Source: Luteimonas sp. S4-F44
GTDB lineage: Bacteria; Pseudomonadota; Gammaproteobacteria; Xanthomonadales; Xanthomonadaceae
NCBI RefSeq assembly: GCF_022637415.1
Contig: NZ_CP093340.1
Span: 124,001-188,000, forward strand
Direction: 5' to 3'
Length of the DNA stretch: 64,000 nt
The translations under genes and the position numbers were made by a program. Shown here in pieces: positions 21,172 to 29,777 of this stretch (positions within the stretch are counted from its first letter, which is position 1; every line of letters begins with the position of its first letter). The notes beneath the pieces are model-generated. The model was not told the DNA's origin. It did no database searches and saw only the letters and a list, made by a program, of their open reading frames with translations.

Positions 21172-21771
21172 ATGCACGCACCGGACGATCCCTACGCGCC
21201 GCCGCGGGCCGACGTGCGCGCATCCGTCGCCACCGGCGATGCGTTCTACGTGGTCTCGCCGCTGAAGCTGGTGGTGCTCTACGTCGCCACGTTCGGGCTC
21301 TACCAGATGTACTGGTTCTATCGGCACTGGGACCGCTGGCAGACCGTGCACGGCGTCAGGGTGCGACCGGTCGTGCGGGCATTGTTCGCCTTGTTCACCG
21401 TGCATGCGCTGGCGCGCCGCATCGACGAGGCGCTGCGCGCGGTGGGCAGTGCGCGGCGCTGGTGGCCGATGGCGGTGGCGAGCGTGTTCTTCCTGTGCGA
21501 AGCGGTGTCGTGGGGCACCGCGTTCGCCGGCCCGGAGGTGGCCGCGCGCTGGCCGGCGACGACGCCGTGGATGGACTGGTCGGGCATCGCGTTGATGCCG
21601 CTGGCCTGCGCCAGCCTCGTCCGCCTGCAGCTGGCCGCCAATGCCGCCTGCGGTGACCCGCAGGCGCTGCGCAACCGGCGCTTCACGCTCTACAACCGGC
21701 TCTGGATCGTGGGTGGTGTGTCGGTGGTCACGATCGCGACCGTCATCGTCTTCCACATGCGCGCGGGCTGA
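21172..21771 (+). CDS. Small integral membrane protein, tandem paralogue 2
   Basis: A 199-residue paralogue of the preceding gene, 40 bases downstream. It keeps PYAPPRADV, YVVSPLKLVVLYVATFGLY, FYRHWDRW, HALARRIDEALRAVG and NAACGDP...NRRFTLYN, while the central hydrophobic segment has diverged. The function is unknown. It ends three bases before the convergent transporter gene. Confidence 0.78.
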   Translation: MHAPDDPYAPPRADVRASVATGDAFYVVSPLKLVVLYVATFGLYQMYWFYRHWDRWQTVHGVRVRPVVRALFALFTVHALARRIDEALRAVGSARRWWPMAVASVFFLCEAVSWGTAFAGPEVAARWPATTPWMDWSGIALMPLACASLVRLQLAANAACGDPQALRNRRFTLYNRLWIVGGVSVVTIATVIVFHMRAG

Positions 21772-21774
21772 GGC

Positions 21775-23259
21775 TCAGCGCCGCGCCGCCAGCCGCAGGC
21801 CGCGCGGCACTAGCGCGCGCTCGGCCAGTTCGAACACGCCCTGCACCGCCAGCGCCAGCAACGCGGCGGGCACCGCGCCTTCGAGGATCAAGCCCAGGTC
21901 ATCGAGCCGGATGCCGGTGAGGATCGGCTGGCCGTAGCCGCCAGCGCCGATCAGCGCACCCAGCGTTGCGGTGCCGACGTTGATCACCGCCGCGGTCTTG
22001 ATGCCGGCCAGGATCGTCGGCAAGGCCAAAGGCAGTTCCACCCGCAACAGCCGCGTCGTCGGCGGCAGCCCGATCGCCGCCGCGGTCTCGCGCAGCTCGC
22101 GCGCGATGCCGGTCAGCCCGGCGTGGGTGTTGCGCACAATCGGCAGCAGGCTGTAGAGAAACAGCGCGGCGATCGCCGGCCCTGCGCCGATGCCGAACAG
22201 CGGGATCATGAACACGAACACCGCCAGCGATGGCAGCGTCTGCAGCACGCCGGTCAGCGCCAGCACGCCCTGGCCCAGCCGCGGCCGCCGCGCCGCGATC
22301 ACGCCCAGCGGCAACGCGACCAGCAGCGCCGCACCGAGCGAGATGCCGACCAGCGCCAGATGCTCGCCGGTGCGCCGGGCGATGCGCGCCATGCGGCTGT
22401 CGCCCTTGCTTGGCGCGACCCCGAGCCAGTCGGCCGCGACCGTTGCCTCGTCCACGCCATCGAGCTTCACCTGCGCGTTGAGCCGCTGCATCGTCGCCGC
22501 GTCGATCCGGCCTTCTAGGCCGCGCAGTGCGGCCAGCACGGCGGGCGCACGCGTGCCCAGGTCCGCGCGATAGAGGTAGACCGCGGCATACGACGGGAAG
22601 TAGTCGCGGTCGTCATCCAGCACGACCAGGTCGTAGTGCGGAATCTCGGCATCGGTTGCGTACAGGTCGGTGGCGTCGATCGCGCCGTTGGCCAGCGCCC
22701 GATACGCAAGGTCGTGGTCTAGCCCGTCAGGGCGCTGCGGCAAGCCGTAGGCCGCGCGCAAGCCCGGCCAGCCGTCGCCGCGCGACATGAACTCGTTGCT
22801 CAGGCCCAGCCGCAGTGCCGGGTGCGCGGCGAGATCGGACAGCTGCGTGATCCCCAGTTGCGTGGCCTGCGCGCGGCGCATGCCGATTGCGTAGCTGTTG
22901 TCGAAGCCCAGCGGCGCGGTCATCGCCAGTCCGCGTTCGGCCAGCGCCGCCTCCAGCGCCGCACGTTGCGCACGCGGCATGCGCAGCAGTTCGTCGGCCA
23001 GCGTGCCGGTGTATTCGGCGTAGGCGTCGATCTCGCCTTCCAGCAGCGCACGCCACAGGATCCGGCTGCCGCCGAGCTGGCGGCGATGGGTGACCTCGGC
23101 ACCGGCCTGACGCGCGGCCAGCGTCGCGATCTCGCCCAGCACCACGCCTTCGGTGAAGTTCTTCGAGCCGATCGTGGCGGTCTGCGCGGCGGCCAGTGTC
23201 GGCAGCAGCAGGCCGACCAGCAGCGCCAGCGTCGCACCCAGCCTGCGCCACCCGCTCAC
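21775..23259 (-). CDS. Fused substrate-binding protein/permease of an osmoprotectant-type ABC transporter
   Basis: A 494-residue fusion. Residues 1-25 are a signal peptide (ending LAAAQ); residues about 27-275 are an OpuAC-type binding domain (IGSKNFTEGVVLGEI, AYAEYTGTLADELL, TDAEIPHYDLVVLDDD); residues about 290-490 are a five- to six-helix permease with the EAA-like loop ELRETAAAIGLPPTTRLLRVELPLALP. It probably imports glycine betaine, choline or a related quaternary amine; ergothioneine importers have similar fusions. The GTG start overlaps the stop of the upstream ATPase gene by four bases. Confidence 0.9.
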   Translation of the reverse strand: MSGWRRLGATLALLVGLLLPTLAAAQTATIGSKNFTEGVVLGEIATLAARQAGAEVTHRRQLGGSRILWRALLEGEIDAYAEYTGTLADELLRMPRAQRAALEAALAERGLAMTAPLGFDNSYAIGMRRAQATQLGITQLSDLAAHPALRLGLSNEFMSRGDGWPGLRAAYGLPQRPDGLDHDLAYRALANGAIDATDLYATDAEIPHYDLVVLDDDRDYFPSYAAVYLYRADLGTRAPAVLAALRGLEGRIDAATMQRLNAQVKLDGVDEATVAADWLGVAPSKGDSRMARIARRTGEHLALVGISLGAALLVALPLGVIAARRPRLGQGVLALTGVLQTLPSLAVFVFMIPLFGIGAGPAIAALFLYSLLPIVRNTHAGLTGIARELRETAAAIGLPPTTRLLRVELPLALPTILAGIKTAAVINVGTATLGALIGAGGYGQPILTGIRLDDLGLILEGAVPAALLALAVQGVFELAERALVPRGLRLAARR

Positions 23260-23996
23260 CGCGCCGCCTCGTCGACGCTGCGCTGGGCGTGCATGAAGGC
23301 CTGCACGAAATCGTCCGCCGGTGCGTCGAGCAAGCTGCGCGGCGGGCCTTGCTGCACGATGCGCCCGGCCCGCAGCAGCACCACCGTGTCGGCGAACCAC
23401 ACCGCCTCGGCGATGTCGTGGGTCACCAGCACCACGGTCTTGCCCAGGCGCGCGAACAGCGCGCGCATTTGCGCCTGCAGATCGTGGCGCACGATCGGGT
23501 CGAGCGCGCCCAGCGGTTCGTCGAGCAACAGCACATCGGGGTCGAGCATCAGCGCACGGATCAGCCCCACGCGCTGGCGCTGCCCGCCCGACAGCTCGGC
23601 CGGATAGCGTCGCAGCGCATCGGCCGGCAGCTGGCACAGCGCGGCGAGTTCGCTCATGCGCGCTTCGATCCGCGCGCGCGACCAACCCAGCGTGCGCGCC
23701 AGCAGCGCGATGTTGCCGGCGGCATCGAGATGCGGGAACAGCCCGCCCTCCTGGATCACGTAGCCGATCCGTCGGCGCAGCGCCGGCAACGTGTCGCGGC
23801 GCAGCGGCGTGCCGTCGAAACGCACCTCGCCGGTGTCGGGCCATTCCAGGCCGACCAGCATCCGCAGCAGCGTCGACTTGCCCGCACCGCTGGGGCCGAT
23901 CAGTGCGGTCGTCGCGCCGGGCGCGATATGCAGATCGAAGCCATCGAGCGCGTCGGCCGCGCCGTAGCGCCGGTGTACTTGGTCAAGGTCGTACAT
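23256..23996 (-). CDS. ABC transporter ATP-binding protein, osmoprotectant type
   Basis: A 246-residue nucleotide-binding subunit: Walker A GPSGAGKST (34-42), Q-loop IGYVIQEGG, signature ELSGGQRQRV, Walker B VLLLDEPLGALD, and the switch histidine in LVTHDIAEA. It lacks the C-terminal CBS domains found in some OpuCA proteins. It is translationally coupled to the fused binding protein/permease and together they make a complete two-gene importer. Confidence 0.92.
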   Translation of the reverse strand: MYDLDQVHRRYGAADALDGFDLHIAPGATTALIGPSGAGKSTLLRMLVGLEWPDTGEVRFDGTPLRRDTLPALRRRIGYVIQEGGLFPHLDAAGNIALLARTLGWSRARIEARMSELAALCQLPADALRRYPAELSGGQRQRVGLIRALMLDPDVLLLDEPLGALDPIVRHDLQAQMRALFARLGKTVVLVTHDIAEAVWFADTVVLLRAGRIVQQGPPRSLLDAPADDFVQAFMHAQRSVDEAAR

Positions 23997-24086
23997 CGCG
24001 GCAGGCTAGCAAGCCCGATGTGCAGGCCCCGCGGCCGCGTCGGCGGCCTGTGCTACGGTCCGGCCTCGCCCGCCCGGACCCGTGTC

Positions 24087-25766
24087 ATGCCCCGTCTCGC
24101 GCTGCTCGTCTGCCTTCTTGCGCTGTTGCCCGGCTGCGGGCGCGACCCGGCCCCGGCGCCCGCGGCCGCCGAGGCGATGCCCGCCGCCGCCGCGGTCGCG
24201 AACGACACCCCGGCCGGCCAGCGCATCGAGGCCGACGTGCGCACGTTGGCCGATCCGCGCATGGACGGCCGCTTCACCGGCAGCGCGGGCTATGCGCGGG
24301 CCGCCGACCATGTCGCCGCCCGCTTCGCCGCGATCGGCCTGGAACCGGCCGGCGACGACGGCGGCTGGCAGCAACGCGTGCCGCTGCTGCGCGCCAGCGT
24401 CGAGCGCGACGGGGCCCGGCTGGAGGTCGAGCGCGGCGGGCGGCGCATCGCGCTGCGGCCATTTGAGCAGTTCCTGCCGCTGCCCGACTTCGCCGCGCCG
24501 CGCAGCGAAGCGAGCGCACCGGCGGTCTTCGTCGGCCAGGCAATCGACGCCCCCGAGCTCGAGCACGACGACTTCCGCGGCGTCGACCTGCACGGGCGCA
24601 TCGCCGTCGCCTTCGGCGGGGCACCCGCACGCTTCCCGGGCACCCAGGCCGCGCATTACGGCAGCCTGCGCAGCAAGGTCGAGGCGGTCGCCGCACGCGG
24701 CGCGATCGCGCTGGTCTTGGTGCACACCGCCGCCGACGAGGCCGGTACCCCTTGGCCGCGCACGCTCGAGCGCGGGCTGCAGCCGGCGATGCGGTTGCGT
24801 GGCGACGACGGCCGCGCCTTCGACGACGGCCCGCCGCTGCGCGCGATGGCGGTGGTGTCCGCGGCCGCCGCCGACCTGGTGTTCGCCGACGGCCCGCGCA
24901 CCGCGGCCGAACTCGCCGACGCCGCGCGCGCCGGCACCGCGACGCCGTTCGCGCTGCCCGGCACGCTGACCCTGGCCGCGCGCACGCGCATCGACACGCT
25001 CGAGGGCCACAACGTCGTCGGCCGGCTGCCGGGCCGCGACCCGGCGCTGGCCGGCGAGAGCATCGTGCACACCGCGCATCTGGACCACCTGGGACCGGGC
25101 GCGGACGGCGAGGGCATCCACCACGGCGCACTCGACAACGCGCTGGGCGTGGCGATCATGCTTGAGGCCGCGCACGAACTGGCGCACAACGGCCGCGCGC
25201 CGCGGCGCTCGACAGTGTTCGCGGCGGTGACCGGCGAGGAGCAGGGCCTGCTCGGCACCACCTGGCTGGCGCGCCGGCCGCCACCGGCGGTCGGCCGCGT
25301 GGTCGCCAACCTCAACATCGACATGCCGATCCTCACCGCGCCCACGCGCGACATCGTGGCGATCGGCGTCGAGCATTCGAGCCTGAAGCACGCAGTCGAA
25401 CGCGCGGCGGCGGAAGTCGGTGTTGCGCTGTCGCCCGATCCGTTTCCCGAGGAAGCGACGTTCGTGCGCAGCGACCAGTACGCCTTCGTGCGCGCGGGCG
25501 TGCCGGCGCTGTACCTCGACGGCGGTGTCACGTCGGCCAATGCGGGCCAGGACCCGCGGGTGGCGGCGACCTGGTTCCTGCGCAACTGCTACCACCGGCC
25601 CTGCGACAACGTCGAGCTGCCGATCCAGTACGGCGACGCCGCGCGCCTGGCGCGGGTGAGCGCGGCGATCACCCGCCTGGTCGGCGACGATGACGCGGCG
25701 CCCCGGTGGAACGACGGCGATGTGTTCGGTACGCGCTTCGCGGCGCCGCGCGGGAATGAAAAATAA
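24087..25766 (+). CDS. M28 family metallopeptidase lipoprotein with PA domain
   Basis: A 559-residue periplasmic zinc peptidase. The N-terminus is a lipoprotein signal (LLPGC). Residues about 110-320 look like a protease-associated insert, and the M28 catalytic core follows: the zinc ligand histidine in TAHLDHLG, the bridging aspartate in HGALDNALG, the Glu pair in TGEEQGLLG, the Asp in LNIDMP and the final His in YHRPCDN. It probably acts as an aminopeptidase on peptides in the periplasm. Confidence 0.9.
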   Translation: MPRLALLVCLLALLPGCGRDPAPAPAAAEAMPAAAAVANDTPAGQRIEADVRTLADPRMDGRFTGSAGYARAADHVAARFAAIGLEPAGDDGGWQQRVPLLRASVERDGARLEVERGGRRIALRPFEQFLPLPDFAAPRSEASAPAVFVGQAIDAPELEHDDFRGVDLHGRIAVAFGGAPARFPGTQAAHYGSLRSKVEAVAARGAIALVLVHTAADEAGTPWPRTLERGLQPAMRLRGDDGRAFDDGPPLRAMAVVSAAAADLVFADGPRTAAELADAARAGTATPFALPGTLTLAARTRIDTLEGHNVVGRLPGRDPALAGESIVHTAHLDHLGPGADGEGIHHGALDNALGVAIMLEAAHELAHNGRAPRRSTVFAAVTGEEQGLLGTTWLARRPPPAVGRVVANLNIDMPILTAPTRDIVAIGVEHSSLKHAVERAAAEVGVALSPDPFPEEATFVRSDQYAFVRAGVPALYLDGGVTSANAGQDPRVAATWFLRNCYHRPCDNVELPIQYGDAARLARVSAAITRLVGDDDAAPRWNDGDVFGTRFAAPRGNEK

Positions 25767-25810
25767 CGTCCCGCACCGCCGCCGGCCCCCGGTTTTGGGG
25801 GGCGATGGCC

Positions 25811-26962
25811 TCAGCCGCGCGTGCGCGAGGGGACGTCGTCGTTGGCGGCGGCCGGCAGCGTGCGCTCGGCGGCGACTTCGGGCAGTTCGATGATGAAGCG
25901 CGCGCCGCCGCCTTCGCGATCCTCGTACCACAGCTGGCCGCCGAGGTTGACGATGATCTGCTTGGCCAGCGAGAGCCCCAGGCCGCTGGAGCGCCCGTCG
26001 TCCTTGTCCGCGTGCGCCAGCCGCTGGAACGGCCGGAACAGCGCGTGCTGCAGGTCGCGGGCGATGCCCGGACCGCGGTCCTCGATCAACAACTGCCAGA
26101 ACCCTGGGCCGCCACCACGCAGCGAGATATCGACATTGCTCGACGGGGCGTACTTGATCGCGTTGGTGATCAGGTTTTCGGCCACCTGGCGCAGCACCAG
26201 CGTATCGACCGCGACGATCGGCGACGCCGACGGCAGCCGCGTCTGCAGCGCCACGCCGCGGTCCTCGAACTGCAGCGCATAGCGGTCGACCAGCCAGTCG
26301 ACCACCTCGCGCAGCGCGGTGATGCTGCCGGCGGCTTCGTTTTTGCGCGAGGTGTCCTGGGTCTCGAGATAGCGCCGGATGTAGCCCAGCGCGTCTTCGG
26401 CGCTGTCGTGGATCATCCGGTGGTAGCGCGGCACGCGCTCGGGCTTGGTCTCGCCCTTGAGCAGCATGTCGCTGGCGAACCAGATGCTCGACAGCGGGTT
26501 CTTCAGGTCGTGCGCCACCAGGTTGACCAGCTCCTGGCGCTCGCGCGCGATGCGCTCGAGCCGGTCGCGGGTCTGCTTCAGGCCGACGTGGGCATTGACA
26601 CGCGCCAGCAGTTCCTCGGGCATGAACGGCTTGGTGACGTAATCCACCGCGCCGGCGTCGAATGCGCGCAGCAACAGGTCGCGGTCCTGGGCGACGGTCA
26701 AAAACACCACCGGCAGCCGCAGCAGTTCGGGGATCTGCTTGATCTCGCCCAGCAGCGCGAAGCCGTCCATGTTCGGCATCAGCATGTCGAGCAGCAGCAG
26801 GTCCGGGCGTAGGTCCGACAGCAACGCCAGCGCCTCGGCGCCGTCGGCCGCCGTCGTCACCTCGTAGCCGTGACGGCTCAGCAGCGAACTGACCACGCGC
26901 AGGTTCGCAGGCTGATCGTCGACCACGAGAATGCGGCCACTGACGGGACTGGAGTAAGGCAT
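25811..26962 (-). CDS. Soluble receiver-histidine kinase hybrid
   Basis: A 383-residue cytoplasmic protein with an N-terminal response-regulator receiver (acidic pair Asp15-Asp16, phosphoacceptor Asp59, Lys111) followed by a histidine kinase: H-box VAHDLKNP with His151, N-box NLITNAIKYA, G-boxes EDRGPGIA and SSGLGLSLAKQ. There are no transmembrane segments. Such receiver-first kinases usually act in a relay from another kinase. No partner regulator is adjacent. The ATG at 26962 directly precedes the receiver; upstream in-frame codons look noncoding. Confidence 0.92.
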   Translation of the reverse strand: MPYSSPVSGRILVVDDQPANLRVVSSLLSRHGYEVTTAADGAEALALLSDLRPDLLLLDMLMPNMDGFALLGEIKQIPELLRLPVVFLTVAQDRDLLLRAFDAGAVDYVTKPFMPEELLARVNAHVGLKQTRDRLERIARERQELVNLVAHDLKNPLSSIWFASDMLLKGETKPERVPRYHRMIHDSAEDALGYIRRYLETQDTSRKNEAAGSITALREVVDWLVDRYALQFEDRGVALQTRLPSASPIVAVDTLVLRQVAENLITNAIKYAPSSNVDISLRGGGPGFWQLLIEDRGPGIARDLQHALFRPFQRLAHADKDDGRSSGLGLSLAKQIIVNLGGQLWYEDREGGGARFIIELPEVAAERTLPAAANDDVPSRTRG

Positions 26963-27079
26963 GGAGCTCCGAGAGGAAGCCTGGCGGACGGACAGCGTGG
27001 GCGTCCACGCCAAATTGACGCAGACGTTAACAGAAATGCACGTCACGTGAGGGGCGCCTGTACAGGCGGTGTGCGCGGT

Positions 27080-27622
27080 TCAGTCTGCCTCGGCCCGCCA
27101 GCCGCCCGGCGGCAATGCGTCCAGGCGCCAGGGACCGATCGCGACCCGCACCAGGCGCAAAGTCGGCAGCCCGACCGCGGCGGTCATCCGCCGCACCTGC
27201 CGATTGCGGCCTTCCCGGATCGTCAGTGCCAGCCAGGCGTCAGGCACCGACTTGCGGAAGCGTACCGGCGGATCGCGCGGCCACAGCGTGGGCGGCGGGT
27301 CAAGCAGCGCGACCTGCGCCGGCCGGGTGGGGCCATCCTTGAGCGTCACGCCCTCGCGCAACGCCTGCAGTTGCGCGGCCGTCGGCGTGCCTTCGACCTG
27401 CACCTGATAGGTCTTGGGCAGCTTGTGCCGGGGGTCGGTGATCCGGTGCGCCAGCGGCCCATCGTCAGTCAGCAGCAACAGCCCCTCGCTGTCGTGGTCC
27501 AGGCGCCCGGCCGGGTACACCCCGGCCGGCAACCCGAACCCGGCCAAAGTCGCCCGCGGCGGCGTGCTGCGGTCGGTGAACTGGCACAACACGGCGAAGG
27601 GTTTGTTGAAGGCGATGAGCAT
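27080..27622 (-). CDS. rluE: 23S rRNA pseudouridine synthase, RluE type
   Basis: A 180-residue RsuA-family pseudouridine synthase lacking the N-terminal S4 domain, as RluE does. The catalytic aspartate is Asp42 in PAGRLDHDSEGLLLLTDDG, with KTYQVQVEG and REGRNRQVRRM also present. RluE makes pseudouridine 2457 in 23S rRNA. The ATG at 27622 begins LIAFNKPF, the normal start of this family. Confidence 0.9.
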   Translation of the reverse strand: MLIAFNKPFAVLCQFTDRSTPPRATLAGFGLPAGVYPAGRLDHDSEGLLLLTDDGPLAHRITDPRHKLPKTYQVQVEGTPTAAQLQALREGVTLKDGPTRPAQVALLDPPPTLWPRDPPVRFRKSVPDAWLALTIREGRNRQVRRMTAAVGLPTLRLVRVAIGPWRLDALPPGGWRAEAD

Positions 27623-27731
27623 GGGAACAGGGGTTGGAACGCAGGCGGGGGACGCTTCGGCAGCACGCGCACGGCGGGACGCGCGGTGGCGCATCCTTAA
27701 CGCCGAACGCCGGCCCCCCAATCCTGGTCGG

Positions 27732-28583
27732 TCAGGGCTTCACGAACCGCAACGTCATCCGGTCGCTTTCGCCGATGGCGGCATAGCGGGCGGCATCGCC
27801 CGGCTCGTGGCGGCTGGTCGGCGGCAGGGTCCACACGCCGTTGGGGTGATCGCGGGTGTCGCGCGGGTTGGCGTTGATCTCGCTGCTGCCGTCGACCCGG
27901 AAGCCGGCCGCCTGCGCCAGCGCGATGACCTGGGCCTGGCCGACGTAGCCGCTGCGATCGTCAGCGGGCACGTCGCCGGCCGCGCGATGCTCGACCACGC
28001 CCAGCACACCGCCCGAACGCAAGACCTCGAAGAACGCCTTGAACATGCCCTCGGCCTGGCCGCTGCTGCGCCAGTTGTGGACATTGCGAAATGTCAGCAC
28101 GACGTCGGCCGAGCCGGCCGGCCCCAGCCGTGGCGCCGCCGGATCGTAGGTCACGATCTGCGCCTGGTCGAACTGCGCCGGATCGCGCGCGAACCGCGCC
28201 TGCAGGCCGTCGTGTTGCGCCTGCTGGTAGTCGCGCCCACGACCGGCGGGCACTGCCGCCGGGTCGACCATCGCGGCGACATAGCGCCCGCTGCCGCGCA
28301 GGTACGGCGCCAGGATCTCGCTGTACCAGGCGCCGCTGCCGGGCGTGATCTCAATCACCGTCTGGCCCGGACGCACGCCGAAGAACTGCAGCGTCTCGCG
28401 CGGGTGGCGGGCGCCGTCGCGCGCGGCGTTCTCGGGCGTGCGCCAGTCGCCGGCGATCGCCGCGTCCAGGCGCGCCACGTGGGTGGCATCGAGGGCGGCC
28501 GAAGTATCGGCCCGGGTCTGCGGACCGCTGCAGGCGGTCAGCGCGAGCAGGGCGGCGGCGCACAACGACAAGCTGCGTTGCAT
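27732..28583 (-). CDS. Secreted class I SAM-dependent methyltransferase (lipoprotein-like)
   Basis: A 283-residue protein whose first 20 residues form a lipoprotein-like signal (LLALTAC), followed by a complete methyltransferase fold: VIEITPGSGAWYSEILAPYL (SAM loop), YVAAMVDP, DVVLTFRNVHNW, and FFEVLRSGGVLGVVEHRA. Export of a SAM-using enzyme is odd because SAM is cytoplasmic; related predicted extracellular methyltransferases are known in Proteobacteria. The substrate is unknown. Confidence 0.85.
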   Translation of the reverse strand: MQRSLSLCAAALLALTACSGPQTRADTSAALDATHVARLDAAIAGDWRTPENAARDGARHPRETLQFFGVRPGQTVIEITPGSGAWYSEILAPYLRGSGRYVAAMVDPAAVPAGRGRDYQQAQHDGLQARFARDPAQFDQAQIVTYDPAAPRLGPAGSADVVLTFRNVHNWRSSGQAEGMFKAFFEVLRSGGVLGVVEHRAAGDVPADDRSGYVGQAQVIALAQAAGFRVDGSSEINANPRDTRDHPNGVWTLPPTSRHEPGDAARYAAIGESDRMTLRFVKP

Positions 28584-28750
28584 GGGCGAAACTCCGGTGG
28601 ACAGAGGCCGCCAGCGTGCCACAAGCCGCGCCGTTGCGGGCCGGACAGTCCGTACACGCGTGACCGGAACACTGCTTTGCGAGGCGGGGACGCGCACGTC
28701 GCCGCGCGCTGCCTATGCTGGCCGCATCTCTTCTCGACGGATCTTCGACC

Positions 28751-29701
28751 ATGCCCGAACGCGAACTCGGACACTCGGGACTGCGCATCTCGCCGCTGGC
28801 GTTCGGCGGCAACGTGTTCGGCTGGAGTGCGGACGAGGCGACCTCGTACGCCTTGCTCGATGAATGCGTCGCGCTGGGCATCGACCTCATCGACACCGCC
28901 GATGTCTACTCGGCCTGGGCCGAGGGCAACACCGGCGGCGAATCGGAAACGCTGATCGGCAAGTGGCTGCAGCGCAGCGGCAAGCGCCAGGCGGTGACCA
29001 TCGCCACCAAGGTCGCCAAGTGGTCGCAGCGTCCCGGCCTGTCGCCGGCCAACATCCAGGCCGCGTGCGACGACTCGCTGCGCCGGCTCGGCACCGATGT
29101 GATCGACCTCTACCAGGCGCACGAGGACGACCCCTCGGTGCCGCTGGAAGACACGCTCGGCGCGTTCTCGCGGCTGATCGAACAGGGCAAGGTGCGCGCG
29201 ATCGGCGCCTCCAACTACACCGCCCCGCGCCTGGCCGAAGCGCTGGAGGTGTCACGTCGGCACGGGCTGCCGCGCTACGAGACGCTGCAGCCGCCGTACA
29301 ACCTGGTCGATCGCGCCGGCTATGAGCGCGAGCTCGAGCCCCTGGTGCGCGCGCACGGCCTGGGGGTGATTGGCTACTACGCACTGGCCAGCGGCTTCCT
29401 CAGCGGCAAGTACCGCAGCGAGGCCGACGCCGCCAAGTCCAGCGCGCGCGGTGCCCAGGTGGTCAAGCAGTACCTCAACCCGCGCGGCAAGCGCATCCTG
29501 GGCGCGCTCGACGATGTCGCCTGCCGCCATGCGGCGACCGTCGCCCAGGTCGCGCTGGCCTGGCTGATCGCGCGCCCCGGCATCACCGCGCCGATCGTCA
29601 GCGCCACCAGTCTCGCGCAACTGCGCGAACTGGCCGCCGCGCGCACGCTGCTGCTGTCCAAGACCGACATCGCCGCCCTCGACGGCGCCAGCGCCGGTTG
29701 A
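28751..29701 (+). CDS. Aldo/keto reductase
   Basis: A 316-residue NADPH-dependent aldo/keto reductase with the (beta/alpha)8 fold. The catalytic tetrad is visible as Asp and Tyr in DTADVYSAW, Lys in TKVAKW and His in LYQAHEDD. The ATG at 28751 gives the family start MPERELGHSGL. The substrate is not predictable. The next gene, another NADP oxidoreductase, begins 76 bases downstream. Confidence 0.92.
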   Translation: MPERELGHSGLRISPLAFGGNVFGWSADEATSYALLDECVALGIDLIDTADVYSAWAEGNTGGESETLIGKWLQRSGKRQAVTIATKVAKWSQRPGLSPANIQAACDDSLRRLGTDVIDLYQAHEDDPSVPLEDTLGAFSRLIEQGKVRAIGASNYTAPRLAEALEVSRRHGLPRYETLQPPYNLVDRAGYERELEPLVRAHGLGVIGYYALASGFLSGKYRSEADAAKSSARGAQVVKQYLNPRGKRILGALDDVACRHAATVAQVALAWLIARPGITAPIVSATSLAQLRELAAARTLLLSKTDIAALDGASAG

Positions 29702-29777
29702 GCTGCCACGCCGCCTCCACGGGGCGCAACGCCCCGATGCGGTATGACACCGAGGTTCCCGCCCGAGGTCCGCGCCG

